Shown: positions 45,206-55,297 of the stretch, in pieces
How positions within the stretch are numbered: the first letter of the stretch is position 1
Layout: each line of letters opens with the position of its first letter
Source of the DNA: Cladobotryum mycophilum
Taxonomy: Eukaryota > Ascomycota > Sordariomycetes > Hypocreales > Hypocreaceae
Length of the DNA stretch: 64,000 nt
Direction of reading: 5' to 3'
Assembly: GCA_036429605.1 (NCBI GenBank)
Contig: CM071590.1
Coordinates: 3,782,001-3,846,000 of the forward strand
Notes under the pieces: generated by a model
Told to the model about the DNA's origin: nothing
The model's input: only the letters and a program-made list of their open reading frames with translations
The model's database searches: none
Position numbers and translations under genes: made by a program

Positions 45206-46360
45206 TGCTGGCTCGGTTTGTTTTTATTTTTATTTTTTTCTTTGGTTACTTCTTCTCTTCCGGCCCCAGAGAGAAGATGACGATCTGCAAGTGGGTAGGG
45301 GGGTCGGGTGTCGTGGACGGGTTGGCTAGTCGAGTCGAGTCGTGCGATGGTACATGTGCTGATCGTTGATTTGAGCGGATAGAAGGTCGCAAAAGGCGTA
45401 ACGAGGATGCAATTTTAAGTGGACGAAATGGCTCTGCAGTCAAAGAAGCAGAAGAGGACGACTGTGAGGGGTTGATTTTGGTGGAGAATGGAGAGGAAGG
45501 GAGGGAGGGAGGGAGAGAGATGGAAGAGAATAGACCGACTCCAGTCTCTTATGCAGTTTGTACGAGGAGGAGACGAGTGAATGCTGTTGAATCGAATGCG
45601 GATGGATGGATTGGATGGAATTGGATTCGCCCGGCTTAATTACCGGGTGAATTTCAATGGAGCGGGCATCCAGTTGTTGATTGTGACAACCTTGGAACCT
45701 ACCTAAGCTGGAGCTGGAGCCCATGGATGGTATCGGAAAGTGCTGAAGAGACCGCTAAGAGGTGTCGTTGTTTAGGGGATTCAAGGGTCCTGTTGCTTAT
45801 GGCAGCAGCCAGTCATCCAGTGGCTTCAGCAGCATGTTTGGGGGCCATTTTTCAAGCCAAAACATCCATCCATGGAGACCACCACCACCACCAGCTGTGA
45901 TCAACATCATCCTCGATAAGAGATGCATGGTCAAGCCTTTACATGTCTTTGATTGCCAAGAGAATACAGTCCTTCATATACTATTTTTATGACCCTGGTA
46001 TGGTGAACCGGCCAGCCTTCATGCCATCCTGGACACTCTTGAGATTGAATTCACCCATTCCATCACATGCTAACCACATTAGACATACCCAAGTCTACAC
46101 AGCTGGAAATCTATGCCATACCTTTCACCAAAGATATCGGAAAGTCGTAATCTTCCTCATTTTACACGTCCGTCATCATGAACAAAGGAAATAGTACGGT
46201 ATTTAAACGGCTTCTGATTTTACACTCTAACGTCAACCTCCCACCTTTCCAGTTCCAGTTCCAGTCATGCCAGAAACAACCATCCGTTCTACCCGCCTCC
46301 GCCAACAAAAGAGCTTTTATAAGGGGGAGACTAGTATACACATGAGGTATCATTACCTGT
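45206..46360. other. Intergenic region
   Basis: Promoter side of the Cys-rich gene and 3' flank of cytochrome c1. It contains GGGA-type repeats near 45490-45510. No coding sequence is supported. Confidence 0.4.
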
Positions 46361-47720
46361 TTAGCGGCGCACCTTGGTCTCCGCGGGAGGGTCGTAAACC
46401 AGCTTCCTGGACTTGAGCCAGGCCCACTTGTATCGCTTGACCCAGACACTGATAGCCCACAGACCCGAGGTGACAACCAGTACCTTCAATCCCATTCTCT
46501 TGCGGTCGTCCATCTCAGGCTCAGCGGCCCAGTTGAGGAACTCGACGACGTCCTTGGCCATCTGAGAGGTTGTGGCGGGGGTCTCGTCCTCGTACTCAAC
46601 GAGGTCATCGTAGAGAACACGAGCCATACCAATGCCAGTGCCGGGGAAGTAGGGGTTGAAGTGCATGCCAGGGGCAACCTGGGCACCAGCGGGGGGCTCG
46701 TCGGGGTAACCAGTCAGCAAGCTGAAGACGTAGTCGCAACCACCGTGGCGGGCCTTGATAATCAAGCTCAGATCGGGAGGAAGAGCACCGTTGTTGGCGA
46801 ATCGAGCACTCTCTTCGTTCTTGTAAGGGTCGGGGATGTAGTCGGCAAGCTTTCCGGGTCGCATCTGGACCTCGCCCTCCTCATTAGGCTCGCCAGGGTA
46901 CTCGTTCTCCTCGGCCAAAGCCTTGGCCTCATCGACAGTCATGATGGTGCCGACAAGAGTTCGGTAGGGGACACGGCTGAGAGAGTGGCAGCTGGCACAG
47001 ACCTCTCGGTAGACCTGGAAACCTCGTCGGAGACTAAAAAGAAAGAAAGAAAGAAAAAAGGTGTAAGTCGAAAAAGTACAGACAGGGTTTCGGAAATTGA
47101 TGTCATCTTACGCCTGGTGATCGAAGGTCTTGAGGAACTGCTGATGAACCCAAGGGTACTGGGTAGCGTGCAGACTGTTTTTATGGTTAGCAATTGGCGC
47201 TATAACGAGGATAACATGCCGCAGCAGTTTTATGCCGCAAACAAGACACCCATGCTGCGATGCGGCGCAACAGGTTGTCAGAAGTTGAAATCCACATACC
47301 CCTCCTCAGTAGGTGACGAAGCGAAAGCGACGGGTCCATAGAGATGGTAGTACCAGGCGAGAGAGCCGACAGCGAGGGTGGTGGAAGCAGCAGCAGCGAT
47401 GTTCAGTCGCGAACCTTCAGCGGCGGCACCCGAGCTCGTAGAGGCAGCACGCTAAATACAAGAAACTTGGTCAGCCCCGAGCTCCAATCATGATAGTAAC
47501 AATATTCGATGCGATTGACGGTTTCCCCCCTCCCCAGTCTGCTTATATGTGTGTTGTTATTGGTGGTTGCGGTTTGGTGATTGTTTCCCTCGGTAATCCG
47601 GCAAGATTTGAGGTTTAGGAAATTCATGAGCCCGTGGCATTTTACCTTGGAGACGTTGACGGCGCCATTTCGAAGCCCATTGAGGGTGCGCGCCGGGCGC
47701 AAACAGGACCTTGCCCACAT
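46361..47720 (-). CDS. cyt1: Cytochrome c1, complex III haem subunit
   Basis: Four exons: 47720-47646, 47451-47300, 47174-47112 and 47033-46361; introns of 194, 125 and 78 bp. The product is 320 residues with an intact frame. An Arg-rich mitochondrial presequence (MWARSCLRPARTLNGLRNGA) is followed by a hydrophobic sorting segment. The haem-binding CASCH is at residues 109-113, followed by SLSRVPYRTLVG; PGMHFNPYFPGTGIGMAR supplies the conserved axial-ligand methionine region. A single C-terminal anchor (LKVLVVTSGLWAISVWV) precedes a short matrix tail. It passes electrons from the Rieske protein to cytochrome c in the inner membrane. It is divergent from rna1, and a CCAAT box in that promoter fits HAP-type respiratory control. 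Confidence 0.96.
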
Positions 47721-48309
47721 GATTGGCAAGCTAGATTGTAGCCGCAGGAGGAGCCGCAATCAAGGATTGAGGCGGCGATGATATCGATCTCGGAGTCGGG
47801 ACGTCAAAAGGGCTCAGTAGAGGAACCTCCCAAAAGGCCATCAGAGAAAATCCATCGTTCCGAAATGGGCCGACGCTGATTGGCTAGCGTCACGTGACGC
47901 ACGATGTGTTAACGGGAGAGCGGAGGTGGGCTTTTTTTATGATTACCTAAGTATCTAACGCTGACAGCTGCGAGACACCTGCACGACAGCTGGCCAGCGT
48001 TTTTACAGTGGCCATGACCCTGTGGTCCATCCTTTACAGGGGACCAGACACTAGGTCTCCAAAAATTTCATGCCAGTTGCAGCCTACAGGTTGCCATGCC
48101 CCGCCCCCACCATCCATCCATACAGCAAGTACATAATAAAACATCCCATCCGTTTTCACAAGGCAAACGCACGCCGCCCACCTCCAGAAGCAGAAGCAAG
48201 GCACGCAGCCTCCCGAAGAAGAAGAAAAAAACAGTTTATTCCTGTCCACTGATTTAGCTTTGTTCGTTACCCGTTATACGTTACACTCATACGCATTGCT
48301 ATAATAATA
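47721..48309. promoter_or_regulatory. Divergent promoter of cyt1 and rna1
   Basis: This 589-bp region separates two divergent start codons. It holds ATTGG at 47879-47883 (a CCAAT box read toward cyt1) and the 10-bp palindrome GTCACGTGAC at 47889-47898, only six bases away. Paired CCAAT and CACGTG sites are plausible control elements for the respiratory gene; which gene they serve is not shown. Confidence 0.6.
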
Positions 48310-49657
48310 ATGGCCTCCCCAAATAAGATCTTCTCCATCGAGGGCAAGGGGCTCAAGTTGGACACCGCTGAGGACCTCAAGCCCCATGTGACCGCTCTCT
48401 ACGCCCAGGACGATGTCGAGGAGGTTAGGTTCTTGGGTAACTCTTTGGGTGTTGGCGCTTGCAAGTTGATCGGAGAGATTCTGGCCACCAAGAAGAGCCT
48501 CAAGGTACGCCAGTCTCCTGGTATTCCCAACTCGCAAAAGTTGTATCTCTGACTAACATGCCTCCCTCCCCCCTTTTTTTGTCCAGGTCGCCAACTTCGC
48601 CGATATCTTCACCGGTCGACTCCTGAACGAGATCCCCGACGCCTTGTCTTCCATCCTTACCTCCATCCTCAACCACCCAAACCTTCACACCATCAACCTC
48701 AACGACAACGCCTTCGGCCTCAAGACCCAGGCGCCTCTGGTCGCATTCCTCGAATCTCACGTCCCCCTGCAGCACCTGTACCTCAACAACAACGGTCTCG
48801 GCCCCCACGCCGGTATCCTCATTGCCGATGCTCTCTCGAAACTCCACGAGAACAAGGAGGCCGCGCGCAAGGACGGCAAGCAGGTTCCCGACCTGGAGAC
48901 CGTCATCTGCGGTCGCAACCGACTCGAGAATGGCAGCATGACTGCCTGGGCCAAGGCTTACCGCCTCCATAACAAGATCAAGACCATCAAGATGGTGCAA
49001 AATGGTATCCGACAGGAGGGTATCTCTCACCTCATCAGCGAGGGTCTGAACCACGCCACTGAGCTAAAGGTGCTCGACCTCCAAGACAACACTTTCACCA
49101 TCCTGGGTGCCAAGGCTCTTGCCAAGGTTGTGCCCACCTGGGCGCAAATCCAGGAACTCGGTGTTGGTGATTCCCTGCTCGGCGCAAGGGGAGGTGTCCT
49201 GCTCGCCCAGGCTCTCTCCCAGGGAAAGAACAAGAAGCTCGAGATTCTGCGCCTGCAGTACAACGAGATCAAGGCCAACGGCGTCAAGGCCTTTGCCGAG
49301 GCTGCCAAGGATTCCCTCCCGCAGCTGAAGCGAATCGAGCTCAACGGAAACAAATTCACCGAGGAAGACGACTCCATCGTTGTCCTGCAAGAAATCCTCG
49401 ACGAGCGCAAGGAGAGCACCGCCGGAGACGTCGTCCACGAGGATGAGTGGGGCGTTGACAGCCTGAGCGATCTCGAGGACTTGGATAGCGACGAGGAAGA
49501 AGAAGAGGAGGAGGAGGAGGAGGAAGAGGTTCAGCCCGAGAAGAAGGCCGAGAAGCTCGTCAAGGACGCCGAAGAGGCCCAGGAGCAGCCCGTCGCCCAA
49601 GTCCAGGATAAGGAAATTGACGAGTTGGCCAAGAAGCTGGAGAAGACCGAGGTTTAA
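48310..49657 (+). CDS. rna1: Ran GTPase-activating protein Rna1
   Basis: Two exons (48310-48504 and 48587-49657; 82-bp intron) give 421 residues. Leucine-rich repeats fill the protein: HPNLHTINLNDNAFG, PLQHLYLNNNGLGPHAG, ELKVLDLQDNTFT, KLEILRLQYNEIKANG, QLKRIELNGNKF. A run of Glu/Asp near residue 375-390 and a charged tail (QDKEIDELAKKLEKTEV) complete the RanGAP layout. The catalytic-type arginine/asparagine loop is seen in VICGRNRLENGS. Cytosolic RanGAP turns Ran-GTP to Ran-GDP and so sets the direction of nuclear transport. The frame is intact and codon use is strongly GC-ending in the second exon, as for a highly expressed gene. Confidence 0.95.
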
Positions 49658-50563
49658 TTTTTTGTTGTACAAGGCAAAACTTTTTAGAAGATAGACACAA
49701 AACCGCTTTTTTATTTCGCCCAGTTGCTGTTGGAGGAGCACTGAATGAATACCGATACCCCCCTTACAGGCTTGATGCTCGTTTTTGCCAAAAGGAAATG
49801 CTATAGAACGAATGTGTGTGGCTAACCTCCAACATTCTCGCAAGTTGGCGCGCATAAAGCATTTTATTTCTCATCGCCAATTCTCGTAACTAGCTCATGT
49901 AAACGGAATGAAACAACAGGGTCATAGAAACCCAATAGTAAATCCAACGTTGACATACGGGCACGGATATAGAATGGAATAGAATAGAATAGAGGGTTCA
50001 AACAAGTATATTCAGCTATATAGTTCGATCCAGTCTAGTGGAACATCTAAAGATTGGACCGGGGAAGAGAAGGCAAGAAGGCAAGCAGAGCGAGGAGGCA
50101 AGCAGAGCGAGGAAGCAAGCAGACAGGAGAGATGGGGGAAAGGGATTCACATACCTTTTTTTGTGTAAATCACTGAATTCACAAAATTCCTTCTAAAGAA
50201 GATGATTAGCCCTCACTGGAACAAAAATCACAAAAAAGGGGGTGTTGAAAGAATAGGAGAACAAGGGAATATCAGGAAAACAAAAGTAGTACATGCCCCC
50301 TTTTCCCCCTGATTCTTCAAGCACCATCCACTCTAAGGTATCATCTCCTCCTTGTAAGATTAAGCCTCTTTCTGCTTTCCATGACAAAACAAATAATATC
50401 TCTGTTTCAAGCCCCAACCTCATTCCCATCAAGTTCCGACAAAAAAAAAACCAAAGTTCCCACCGCAACTAGTCTGCTAAAGAAAGCTATCTAGCTGCGT
50501 CTATGAAATGATGATTCTGACAAGACGCGTATGCGTATATTTGTATGTTGTACCTATTATCCT
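49658..50563. other. Convergent spacer
   Basis: 3' flanks of rna1 (+) and the 266-residue gene (-). A 17-bp tandem repeat is listed separately; nothing else is supported. Confidence 0.5.
50080..50125. repeat. 17-bp tandem repeat, about 2.6 copies
   Basis: The unit GGCAAGCAGAGCGAGGA occurs twice in a row and is followed by a partial copy (AGCAAGCAGA). Confidence 0.85.
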
Positions 50564-51364
50564 TTACATATCCATGACATCCACTTCCCGTGATTGCTCA
50601 AAGGCACCATACTGTTGTGCCATATGCATCTGCTGTTGAGAGAATTCTGATCCCATGTAGACTGGGTCTGTTGCTCGTGTATAGCTGGGTCCGCCAACTG
50701 AAGTGCCAAAGTGACTGTAGGCATCCCGTGAGCGAGATTCCATGGCTTGTCGCTCTCGATCTCGTCGCATAAGCTCTTCATAGCCAGAGAGCATATAAGG
50801 CTCGCTCTCCGAGGCATGGTGAGTCCATAGGCTGCCGGCTGTCTGAACTGGTGTGCCATCAAGACTCATGACCTGGTTCTGTTGCTGTCTTTCGTATCGC
50901 AGCTGGGCGAGCTGCTCCTCCTGTTCCACGGTTGTGCTGCTCCATGCAAGGGCCGGGATGTCGCCGCCGCTGTTGGGAGGGCAAATGCTCCATAGTTCGA
51001 CCAACCGTCTTCGCTGTGGTGTGTCGGCTATCCGGAACAGCTGAAGTTGAGAGGGAGTCAAGGTGGCGGGGTCAATGCCGTGGATTCGTAGGAGAACCTC
51101 TGACGAAGTAGTCTCCCCATGAGAAGGCTCAGAGGATGGTCTCTGAAGTTCATTATGTGCTGGTCGTGAAATTGGGGTTGAGTGATTGTAGTGTTGTGAG
51201 ATGGAGTAGACGACTGGTTGATTGAAGTGCTGTTCAGGGATGATTTCCTCCTGGGGTAGCTGCTTAGGCACCTCAGGTCTAAGTTCAGGGTTGAAAGTCA
51301 AGTTGCGAGAGAAGAGAGCCGCAAGGTCATCATGGACCTGCATGTTTGCCTGAATGGATACCAT
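50564..51364 (-). CDS. Fungal protein of unknown function, 266 residues
   Basis: A single intact frame from ATG at 51364 (a second ATG at 51340 is possible). The protein is largely polar, with many Gln and Ser. The middle holds a short ordered-looking segment, LRIHGIDPATLTPSQLQLFR, followed by RRRLVELWSICPPN, and a Gln/Glu-rich helix (EQEEQLAQLRYERQQQNQVM). No catalytic or membrane feature is visible, and I recognise no named family. The LTPSQLQLFRIADTPQRRRLVELW segment looks like a small helical binding motif. Function unknown. Confidence 0.75.
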   Translation of the reverse strand: MVSIQANMQVHDDLAALFSRNLTFNPELRPEVPKQLPQEEIIPEQHFNQPVVYSISQHYNHSTPISRPAHNELQRPSSEPSHGETTSSEVLLRIHGIDPATLTPSQLQLFRIADTPQRRRLVELWSICPPNSGGDIPALAWSSTTVEQEEQLAQLRYERQQQNQVMSLDGTPVQTAGSLWTHHASESEPYMLSGYEELMRRDRERQAMESRSRDAYSHFGTSVGGPSYTRATDPVYMGSEFSQQQMHMAQQYGAFEQSREVDVMDM

Positions 51365-53971
51365 GGTTCTGTGAATGATAGAGTTAGCCTTTCGTTGGTT
51401 GATATAATGATATCACGGCCAGGATCAGTTGCTACCTGGTAGCTTGTGTAAAGCACAAAATTGGGTTTTGTGAGATTTCAAGAATTGACAAGTTCAAAAT
51501 ATCGGCAGAACGATAATGATGATGATGATATAAAAAACTGCTGATTCAATCGAGATCTCTTCTTTCTCTTGAGGAATTCAGCGGCTTTTTGATCTTTTCT
51601 GTCTTGGCTCAACAAATGCGCCTAAACCGTGCGATCCTGTTAGGGTCGGTCGGGTAGTGTTGTGTTGGGTATCAAGAAGAACTACTACCTAGGTAGGTAG
51701 TAAAAAGGGAAGACGATTGGGCGACGGCGTGAAAAAAAAAGGGGATCTTGGTTTCCTTTTCTGAGAGATGCGCGGGTGAAGCTGAGGTAAATGTTTTGTT
51801 TTTGAGTCTGTCTTCTATTGGGCTATACTAAAAGGTAGGCAGGCAGGTAGCTGTCAAACCGCGGAAGGCTGAGGTTATATAATAAAACGGATGTCAAGCC
51901 AAGAGGAAGTGACACAAGTCGATGGGAAAGATTCCCCTTTTCTCGTTGGATGGACGGCCGGATTGGAGGGGGATGCGTCCAGTGCGTCGTTGGGCTGCAG
52001 GACCAAAGGCCAGGGTTCGGGGCTGGCAGGGGATTTGGGAAGTTGGGGGAGGGGCAGAGACAGCTCAGAGCGGTTTAAGCGTCAAAATAGGACGGATGAG
52101 GTGTCAAGAATGTCTCGCGGAAACTATCGGTGTGCAGGAGGAGGAGGAGGAGGAAGGTGAAGAATAGCTTCTTCTTCTTGCTGCTGTTCTTCTCTCTTTG
52201 GGGGAGGGAGAACAAGTGAGATGAGATGGGATGAAGACAAAGATGAGATAGATGCAAGGCGTAGGCAAGGCAAGGCAAGGCAAGATGGAAGAAGCAAGCA
52301 ATGTGTTCCTGGAACTGGTGGGGTAAATGGAAGCCAGTGAGACGATTGACTGTTATGTATGTGTGTATGTACAGAGTATGTGAGTTAATGTAAAGAAGCC
52401 GACATATTTATAATATTAATATCACCCGAATAATCCGATTGCCTGCTAAGAATATTAAAATGTTGGGGAAATAGGAAGGAGGGGCGTGGATGTGTGTGTC
52501 ATGAGGGAAGCACACATGGATGCACGCATGCATGCATGTCCTATTACAGGTTACTGTTATTAGATACAGGTACTACAGAGGTAAAGTAATAGTACTAGAG
52601 TTACTACTACAGAGGGGAGTGGTTGTGTTTCTGTACCTGTAAGCCCCGGGGCTGCTTGGCTGCTTGGCTGCTTGAATGTGACGCAAGACAGACAAAACCA
52701 TCCATGCATCTTTGGGAGTTGGGCAGCCGTTGGGCTTCTGGGGCTTTGGGTCTTTAGGACCTTTTTTGGGTCATGGACGTCACGGGGCTCGTTCTGATTT
52801 TCACGCCATTGTCACGGCCGAGACCTGGTTGCTGGCCCAGTCGATGGTGGCATGTCAAGGTATCATTCATGTATCTCAAGTCAGCTTTTGGGTGCTTGAT
52901 CTAAAAGCCAGTGACACGGATATATCGAATCTATGACCCCATGTGTGGCGAATTACTTATCAGCTTGTCTTGTTCCCGTCCCGTCTTGTCCTTGGTTGCT
53001 TGGGTTTTCTTTTTACATTCACGCCTATACATACATACAACTCCATGGTAGTAATGGAGTTTAATGGACGTCCCAAGGCAAATGAATACAGTACAAGCCT
53101 TGAATAAACATTCCACTCCATCAAATGCGTGCGCGTGTCAACATGGTTCGTTCTTCACCGCTTTGCTCCCAGACCCATGAATGTTTTAAAAAATAAAACC
53201 CCATGTTTTAATCAGTTGTAGTTTCAGACGCTGCCATGGACGCCTCCTCCCCCCACCCAACTTCATCTTCTTTTAGGGTAGGTAGACTACCGGATTCATG
53301 ATCATGTGCATGAGATAATGTACCTCATGTGGTCTCAGCCTGAGAAATCCCTCTCTTTCGTCTGAAAATAAAATAAGATAAACACATTTGTTCCCTTGGT
53401 CGTTAGATAAAGCTAGACCAACGTAAAATCAAACATCATAATGAATTCCATGTGAAACGCTAACGTTGCATTGATAATAAACTAAAATAAAACGCCATTT
53501 TCTTTCTCCAAGAGTCCCTTATCAACATGGGATATGTTGCGTCACCCCCACTGTCGTCGATGAATTCTGCAAGGGTCACTCCGGGGACACTTGTGGCGAG
53601 TGAGTGGCGAGTGAGTGGTGGGGTAACGCCCAAGCCACTCCCGCTATTGCAGCCCGCAAAACATATCCACATTTTACACGAGCCACATTTTAAACAAACT
53701 CACCAGCCACTATATGGCGCAGTCTCTTTTTCCAATATTTTTGCGCCTCAGGCACAGCTGCGTCCAGCCTCGTGGACCTCACTTGCAGTGTACGCAGCTC
53801 TCAGGCTGCCTGGTGTTGCTATCAGAGCTCCAAGCCAAAGCCCACCCGAAACGACATCTCGACTGCAACCAGCAACCCCTCCACGCTGGACCTCCCATAA
53901 ACGTCTAGATCTTTTAGTATTCCCGCAGCCTTCACATTCTCAAATAATTCCACGGAGGACCTAAAGTAACC
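51365..53971. other. 2.6-kb divergent intergenic region
   Basis: Lies between the 266-residue gene (-) and pre10 (+). It contains GA/GGA-rich stretches (about 52136-52160), CAAGG repeats near 52263 and an 11-bp tandem duplication (listed). No coding sequence is supported. Confidence 0.4.
53594..53615. repeat. 11-bp tandem duplication upstream of pre10
   Basis: The unit TGGCGAGTGAG is present twice head to tail, about 360 bp before the pre10 start. Repeated copies this close to a promoter could be a factor site, but the motif is not one I recognise. Confidence 0.7.
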
Positions 53972-55036
53972 ATGGTAAGCTTTGTCCTTTTATCCAATAG
54001 CTCCCCTCCCCCCTCCTCTCCTCTCCCTTCGAACTTCCCCGCGAGCGAGGAGCTAACTTGGGACATGATGGCTATAGACGTCGATTGGCACGGGGTACGA
54101 TCTTCTCAACTCCATCTTCTCGCCAGATGGTCGAAACTTTCAGGTTGAATATGCCGTCAAGGCAGTAGAGAATGGCGGTACCTCAATCGGCATTCGATGC
54201 AAGGATGGTGTAGTCCTGGCCGTGGAGAAGATTGTCGCATCCAAGCTTCAAAAGCCAGGTGCCAACAAGAGAATTGGCAGTGTTGACAGCCACATTGGAG
54301 CAGTATGGATACCCCCGGGCAGTTGCTCTAGCATGAAACGGAGAGAGAAAATAATGACTTACATATCTCGCTTTTCTCTTCATAGGTGTACTCCGGCATG
54401 ATTCCTGATGGCCGCCACTTCGTCGACCGTGCCCGCGATGAGGCCCAAAGCTGGCGCCAGAACTTCAAGACCCCCATCCCCACGGCCGATCTCGCTTCCC
54501 GCATGGGCGGCTACCTCCAAGCCTACACCATGTACGGCTCCGTCCGCCCCTTCGGCATCACCGCCATCATCGGCGGCGTCGACACTTCAGAGGAGACTCC
54601 CGTAGACGGCGAGGTCGGCTCAGGGCCTAGCTGTGGCGCCGGAGGGAAAGTCCCCGGCAAGCACGGCGGCCCGTTCCTCTACATGATCGAGCCCAGCGGG
54701 CTCTACTGGGGGTACTACGGCGCCGCGACGGGCAAGGGCAGGCAGGCCGCCAAGGCCGAGCTGGAGAAGCTGGACCTCCAATCCAGCAACATTACGCTAC
54801 ACGAGGCTGTCAAGGAGGCCGCGAGGATCATCTACGTGGCGCACAAGGACAACAAGGATAAAGACTTTGAGTTGGAGATGACCTGGGTCAGCGGGGTCGA
54901 CGGCCCGACAAAGGGGCGGCATGTAGAGGTGCCAAAGGAGCTGAGGGAGGAGGCTGAGAGATTAGCCAGGGCGGAGGATGACTCTGACGATGATGAAGAC
55001 AATGACAAGAAGGATGATGATAAGATGGAGGATTAG
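53972..55036 (+). CDS. pre10: 20S proteasome alpha-ring subunit (yeast Pre10/alpha7, PSMA3 type)
   Basis: Three exons: 53972-53974 (the ATG alone), 54078-54302 and 54386-55036; introns of 103 and 83 bp. The product is 292 residues. It begins with the alpha-subunit signature TSIGTGYDLLNSIFSPDGR-, followed by QVEYAVKAVENGGTSIG, and carries the family segments SVRPFGITAI and FLYMIEPSGLYWGYYGAATG. The C-terminus is acidic and Lys-rich (DDSDDDEDNDKKDDD), as in the Pre10/PSMA3 group. A Gly/Ser-rich insertion of about 25 residues (near 155-175, EVGSGPSCGAGGKVPGKHGG) sits between two conserved strands. Alpha subunits form the gate of the 20S core. The frame is intact. It converges on pol5 with a 261-bp gap. 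Confidence 0.95.
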
Positions 55037-55297
55037 AGGAGGAGTGTTCTTTTTTTAACGTCATAAACGTCACCTTGTACTATCACAAATGGGAAGGCTT
55101 ATAGAATAATACTTCCTCTGGTTGGGACGTTTGCATGAAAAAAAAACAATCATCACGATCACGCGTGTCTTTCTCTTCTTATTTTTGCCATGCGCTAACT
55201 ACATCATTATCCGTCTTTTCTCTATGCCCTTTTATTTTTATTTTATTTTATTTTATCTCCCATTCTGGGTTTAATTCCAAGGATGCCTTCGGGGGTA

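Noticed and set aside
50080..50125. Tandem repeat considered as a CRISPR-like array
   Set aside because: The units are directly adjacent without spacers, and the sequence is from a eukaryotic genome.
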